Source: Coriobacteriaceae bacterium (lineage in GTDB: Bacteria > Actinomycetota > Coriobacteriia > Coriobacteriales > UBA8131). Taken from it: a DNA stretch of 8,708 bases. The notes under the pieces are model-generated. The model had not been told where the DNA came from. It made no database searches and was given only the letters and a program-made list of their open reading frames with translations. Location of the stretch: NCBI GenBank assembly GCA_012515495.1, contig JAAYYH010000074.1, forward strand, positions 1-8,708, in the 5' to 3' direction. The translations under genes and the position numbers were made by a program. This document shows positions 6,262-8,708 of this stretch, in pieces. Position 1 is the stretch's first letter. The number at the start of each line of letters is the position of its first letter.

Positions 6262-7275
6262 ATGGCTATTCCAAAGATTCCCCAGCTTCCCATCGATATT
6301 GGGGCACTGATGGATGCTGGCAATATCTTTTCGAAGCAAAGTGAGCGTGAACTCTATGTTACTGTTCTGATGGACACCAGCATCCAGCCCGAATTGGCGG
6401 CATATGTCAAGCGAGCACTGTATCCAAATACAGATACTGCTCACCTGCATATCGAACCCTTTTTTGATGCTGCTCCAAGAATCGATACACTTTCTGATAT
6501 CTGTCTGATCTTCGCTGCCAAGTCAGGTGCTGTGGGCGAACTTGTCAATCAGAGTGAGAAACGTTCATTACCAACAGCAGTGGTCACTCTCAGTGTTGAT
6601 GAGGTAGCTGCAATCGCGATTGAGGCCGGCTTCCCCCTGCAAGAAGATATGTTAATCGCACCCGTATCCCATGCGACAGAGAACGCTGATGATCTGGATA
6701 GTCTTTTCAAACAGTTGGGAAAATGGATTACCGATCATTGCCCCGAAACCCGTCTAGCCTTTGCCAAGGCATTCAGCTTCATGAGGATTCCCTTAGCTCG
6801 CGAATTGAGCCGCGCGACCGCATTCCAGAATGGCGCGATCGGTGCAGCGGTGTTTATTCCCGGAGCCGATTTGCCGCTCATGACATTGAACCAAGCGAAG
6901 ATGCTGCTTCAAATTGCGGCAGCCTTTGGATTCTCGTTGGGAAGAGAGCGCTTAAAAGAGCTTGCAGTGGTCTTGCTGAGCGCGTTGGGATTCAGGGCGG
7001 TATCAAGGAAGCTTGCCGGTTATATACCATTGCTGGGATGGGCGATCAAAGGAGGCATAGGTTACAGCTCAACACTAGCGCTGGGTTATGCTGCGACTGA
7101 GTACTTTGCCAGCGGCGGCGAGCCAGCAGGATTCAGTGATTATCTCCGCGCCCAGATTCGGGCACAGGTAAACAAGAAACGATCAGAGCGAAAAGCTCGA
7201 GCTGAGTCTCCAGTTGCGCCGAAGATCAATATCTTGGGGCCTGGTGGGACCGGACAGAGCGGAGAAGAAAGCTGA
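6262..7275 (+). CDS. DUF697-like membrane-associated protein of unknown function
   Basis: I cannot assign a function. The 337-residue product has two parts. Residues about 28-165 look like an alternating alpha/beta domain: strands ELYVTVLMD (30-38), SDICLIFAAK (78-87) and PTAVVTLSVDE (104-114) fall where a small GTPase would have its core strands and G4 region. However, there is no GxxxxGK[ST] P-loop and no NKxD, so it looks like a nucleotide-binding fold without binding motifs. Residues about 176-286 resemble the DUF697 (YcjF/GTPase-associated) helical region, with hydrophobic helices and the sequence AFQNGAIGAAVFIPGADLPL (187-206) plus a second hydrophobic block at 234-286. The tail (about 300-337) is basic, then Pro/Gly-rich. 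It follows rodA by 43 nt and overlaps the next gene by 1 nt, so it is in the operon. If ATG 6211 is used it gains 17 residues. The DUF697 assignment is by eye. Confidence 0.75.
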   Translation: MAIPKIPQLPIDIGALMDAGNIFSKQSERELYVTVLMDTSIQPELAAYVKRALYPNTDTAHLHIEPFFDAAPRIDTLSDICLIFAAKSGAVGELVNQSEKRSLPTAVVTLSVDEVAAIAIEAGFPLQEDMLIAPVSHATENADDLDSLFKQLGKWITDHCPETRLAFAKAFSFMRIPLARELSRATAFQNGAIGAAVFIPGADLPLMTLNQAKMLLQIAAAFGFSLGRERLKELAVVLLSALGFRAVSRKLAGYIPLLGWAIKGGIGYSSTLALGYAATEYFASGGEPAGFSDYLRAQIRAQVNKKRSERKARAESPVAPKINILGPGGTGQSGEES

Positions 7276-8708
7276 TGGAGCCATGTTCGTTGTGGGATAG
7301 AGTAGAACCTTTGCTGCGCCTCGTTGAGCGCCCTTCACGTTATCTCAATCATGAATATAATTCTGCGAGAGCTCCTGAGGATTGCGATTATCGGGTTGCT
7401 CTGTTGTATCCGGATATCTATGAGATTGGCCAAGCGAATCAGGCCTTGGCCATCTTATATCAGATAATCAGGGATATTGAGGGTTGTGCTGTAGAACGCA
7501 GCTATCTGCCTTGGATTGATATGGCAATGTTGATGCGACAGCGGGAGATTCCTCTTTTCAGCCTTGAGAACTGTTTGCCAATCGCGGATTTCGATCTGTT
7601 GGGGATTACATTACCTCATGAACTTGCAGCTACGAACATTCTCGAGGCGTTGGACCTGGCAGGGATACCTATACGCTCAGAGCAGCGTAGTGATGATGAT
7701 CCCCTGATATTAGGGGGAGGGCCGGGCGCCTTCAATCCTGAGCCAATAGCCTGCTTCTTTGATGCGATAGCAATTGGTGAAGGCGAGGAGTTGATAGTCG
7801 AGGTAATAAAGACCCATCAACACCTCAAGGCGCAAGGCGCGAATCGTCAGCAGATACTCAGGGCTCTATCCCTGATCGAAGGGATATACATACCAGGATT
7901 CTACTCGTATGATCAAGTTACCAACGGACTGAAGCCACAGAGTGAAGGGATTCCCTCTGTGATCCGCAAGCGTTTAGTCAAGGATCTTGACGCGATTCCA
8001 GTCGTTACCTGCCCTGTTGTCCCCTATGTCGACGTAGCGCATGACCGCTTGACCGTTGAGATATTGCGAGGCTGTACAAGAGGTTGTCGCTTCTGCCAAG
8101 CAGGCATGATCTATCGTCCGGTCAGAGAGCGCAAGTCAGATACCATCATCGACGCGATAGCCACTGGTATCGCTTGTACCGGATTCGAAGAGGTATCATT
8201 GATCTCGCTTTCCAGCACCGACCATTCGCAGATCGCCGAGATACTCAGACGCGCGAATAGTCTGTTATCTGGCACGGCAGTGAGCGTCAGTCTGCCTTCT
8301 CAACGACTCGACGCCTTTGGCGTGGAAATGGCGCAACTCGTAGCGGGCGAGAAGAAAACTGGCTTGACATTCGCTCCTGAAGCCGGTTCGCAAAGACTGC
8401 GGGATATCATAAACAAGAATGTCACAGAAGACGATCTGTTCTCTGCCGTACGTCATGCATACGCAGCTGGTTGGCGGCGCTGCAAGCTCTACTTCATGAT
8501 TGGATTACCAGGTGAAACAGATGATGATATCCTAGGCATCGTCAATCTGGCCAACGCTGCGTATCTGACTGCTAAAGACGCTGTGCCTGACGAGCAGCGG
8601 GGGTCTGTACGGATGAGTGTCAGCGTCGCAGTCTTCGTACCAAAGCCGCAGACTCCTTTCCAGTGGATGGGGCAAATCCCCCTATTGGAGATACAGCGAC
8701 GGATAGAG
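7275..8708 (+). CDS. Radical SAM protein, TIGR03960-like, 5' part (truncated by window edge)
   Basis: This is the first 478 codons of an open reading frame with no stop before the edge. The radical SAM cluster motif CxxxCxxC is at C267, C271 and C274 (RGCTRGCRFC, 265-274) and would bind a [4Fe-4S] cluster and S-adenosylmethionine. The N-terminal domain shows conserved blocks LYPDIYEIGQ (44-53), LFSLEN (94-99), GGGPGAFNPEP (147-157) and GEGEE (168-172), the pattern of the Radical_SAM_N2/TIGR03960 family. APEAGSQRLRD (367-377) and the FMIGLPGETDDD block follow the cluster. The family reaction is not established as far as I know; in relatives the gene is paired or fused with a TIGR03936 (DUF2344) protein and precedes RNase E/G and ribosomal protein L21. 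The start ATG overlaps the preceding stop (TGATG), with GGAG at 7261-7264 at 10-nt spacing. The downstream partner cannot be seen. Confidence 0.9.
   Translation, partial: MEPCSLWDRVEPLLRLVERPSRYLNHEYNSARAPEDCDYRVALLYPDIYEIGQANQALAILYQIIRDIEGCAVERSYLPWIDMAMLMRQREIPLFSLENCLPIADFDLLGITLPHELAATNILEALDLAGIPIRSEQRSDDDPLILGGGPGAFNPEPIACFFDAIAIGEGEELIVEVIKTHQHLKAQGANRQQILRALSLIEGIYIPGFYSYDQVTNGLKPQSEGIPSVIRKRLVKDLDAIPVVTCPVVPYVDVAHDRLTVEILRGCTRGCRFCQAGMIYRPVRERKSDTIIDAIATGIACTGFEEVSLISLSSTDHSQIAEILRRANSLLSGTAVSVSLPSQRLDAFGVEMAQLVAGEKKTGLTFAPEAGSQRLRDIINKNVTEDDLFSAVRHAYAAGWRRCKLYFMIGLPGETDDDILGIVNLANAAYLTAKDAVPDEQRGSVRMSVSVAVFVPKPQTPFQWMGQIPLLEIQRRIE

Noticed and set aside
1..8708. CRISPR arrays, insertion sequences, attachment sites or phage genes
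   Set aside because: No regularly spaced repeats, transposase motifs or long terminal inverted repeats were seen; the region looks like core chromosome.

Overview
The window is a single co-directional stretch on the + strand. It carries the rod-shape (elongasome) gene cluster mreB-mreC-mreD-mrdA(PBP2)-rodA, followed by a DUF697-like protein and the 5' part of a radical SAM gene of the TIGR03960 type that runs off the right edge. The same cluster, often continuing into a TIGR03936/DUF2344 partner, RNase E/G and rplU-rpmA-obgE, is familiar from Coriobacteriia (Actinomycetota) and from Clostridia. Here the min genes found between mrdA and rodA in many Clostridia are absent, base composition looks close to balanced, and a DUF697-like gene sits between rodA and the radical SAM gene. 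I lean towards a Coriobacteriia-like, moderate-GC anaerobe, but this is an inference from gene order and protein flavour, not proof.

Layout. Bases 1-258 hold no convincing gene. They contain a GGTTCC repeat with a small dyad (91-126), a possible extended -10 promoter (about 167-174), a 10-bp perfect palindrome (178-187) and the mreB Shine-Dalgarno. Then follow mreB (259-1299), mreC (1317-2324), mreD (2314-2862, overlapping mreC), mrdA/PBP2 (2864-4936, 1 nt after mreD) and rodA (5001-6218, after a 64-nt spacer with a nested hairpin). The DUF697-like gene lies at 6262-7275 and the radical SAM gene at 7275-8708, joined by a TGATG overlap. No Rho-independent terminator is visible anywhere, so the whole set reads as one operon that continues beyond the window.

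How the genes work together. MreB filaments on the inner face of the membrane organise MreC and MreD. These are known in other bacteria to activate the RodA glycosyltransferase and PBP2 transpeptidase pair, which polymerises and cross-links lateral-wall peptidoglycan. All five proteins keep the expected core motifs. The two downstream genes have no established role in wall synthesis.

No clearly new system is present. The features most worth a second look are a second, N-terminal membrane segment on PBP2, the apparently P-loop-less N-terminal domain of the DUF697-like protein, the nested hairpin between mrdA and rodA, and the palindrome at the presumed mreB promoter.
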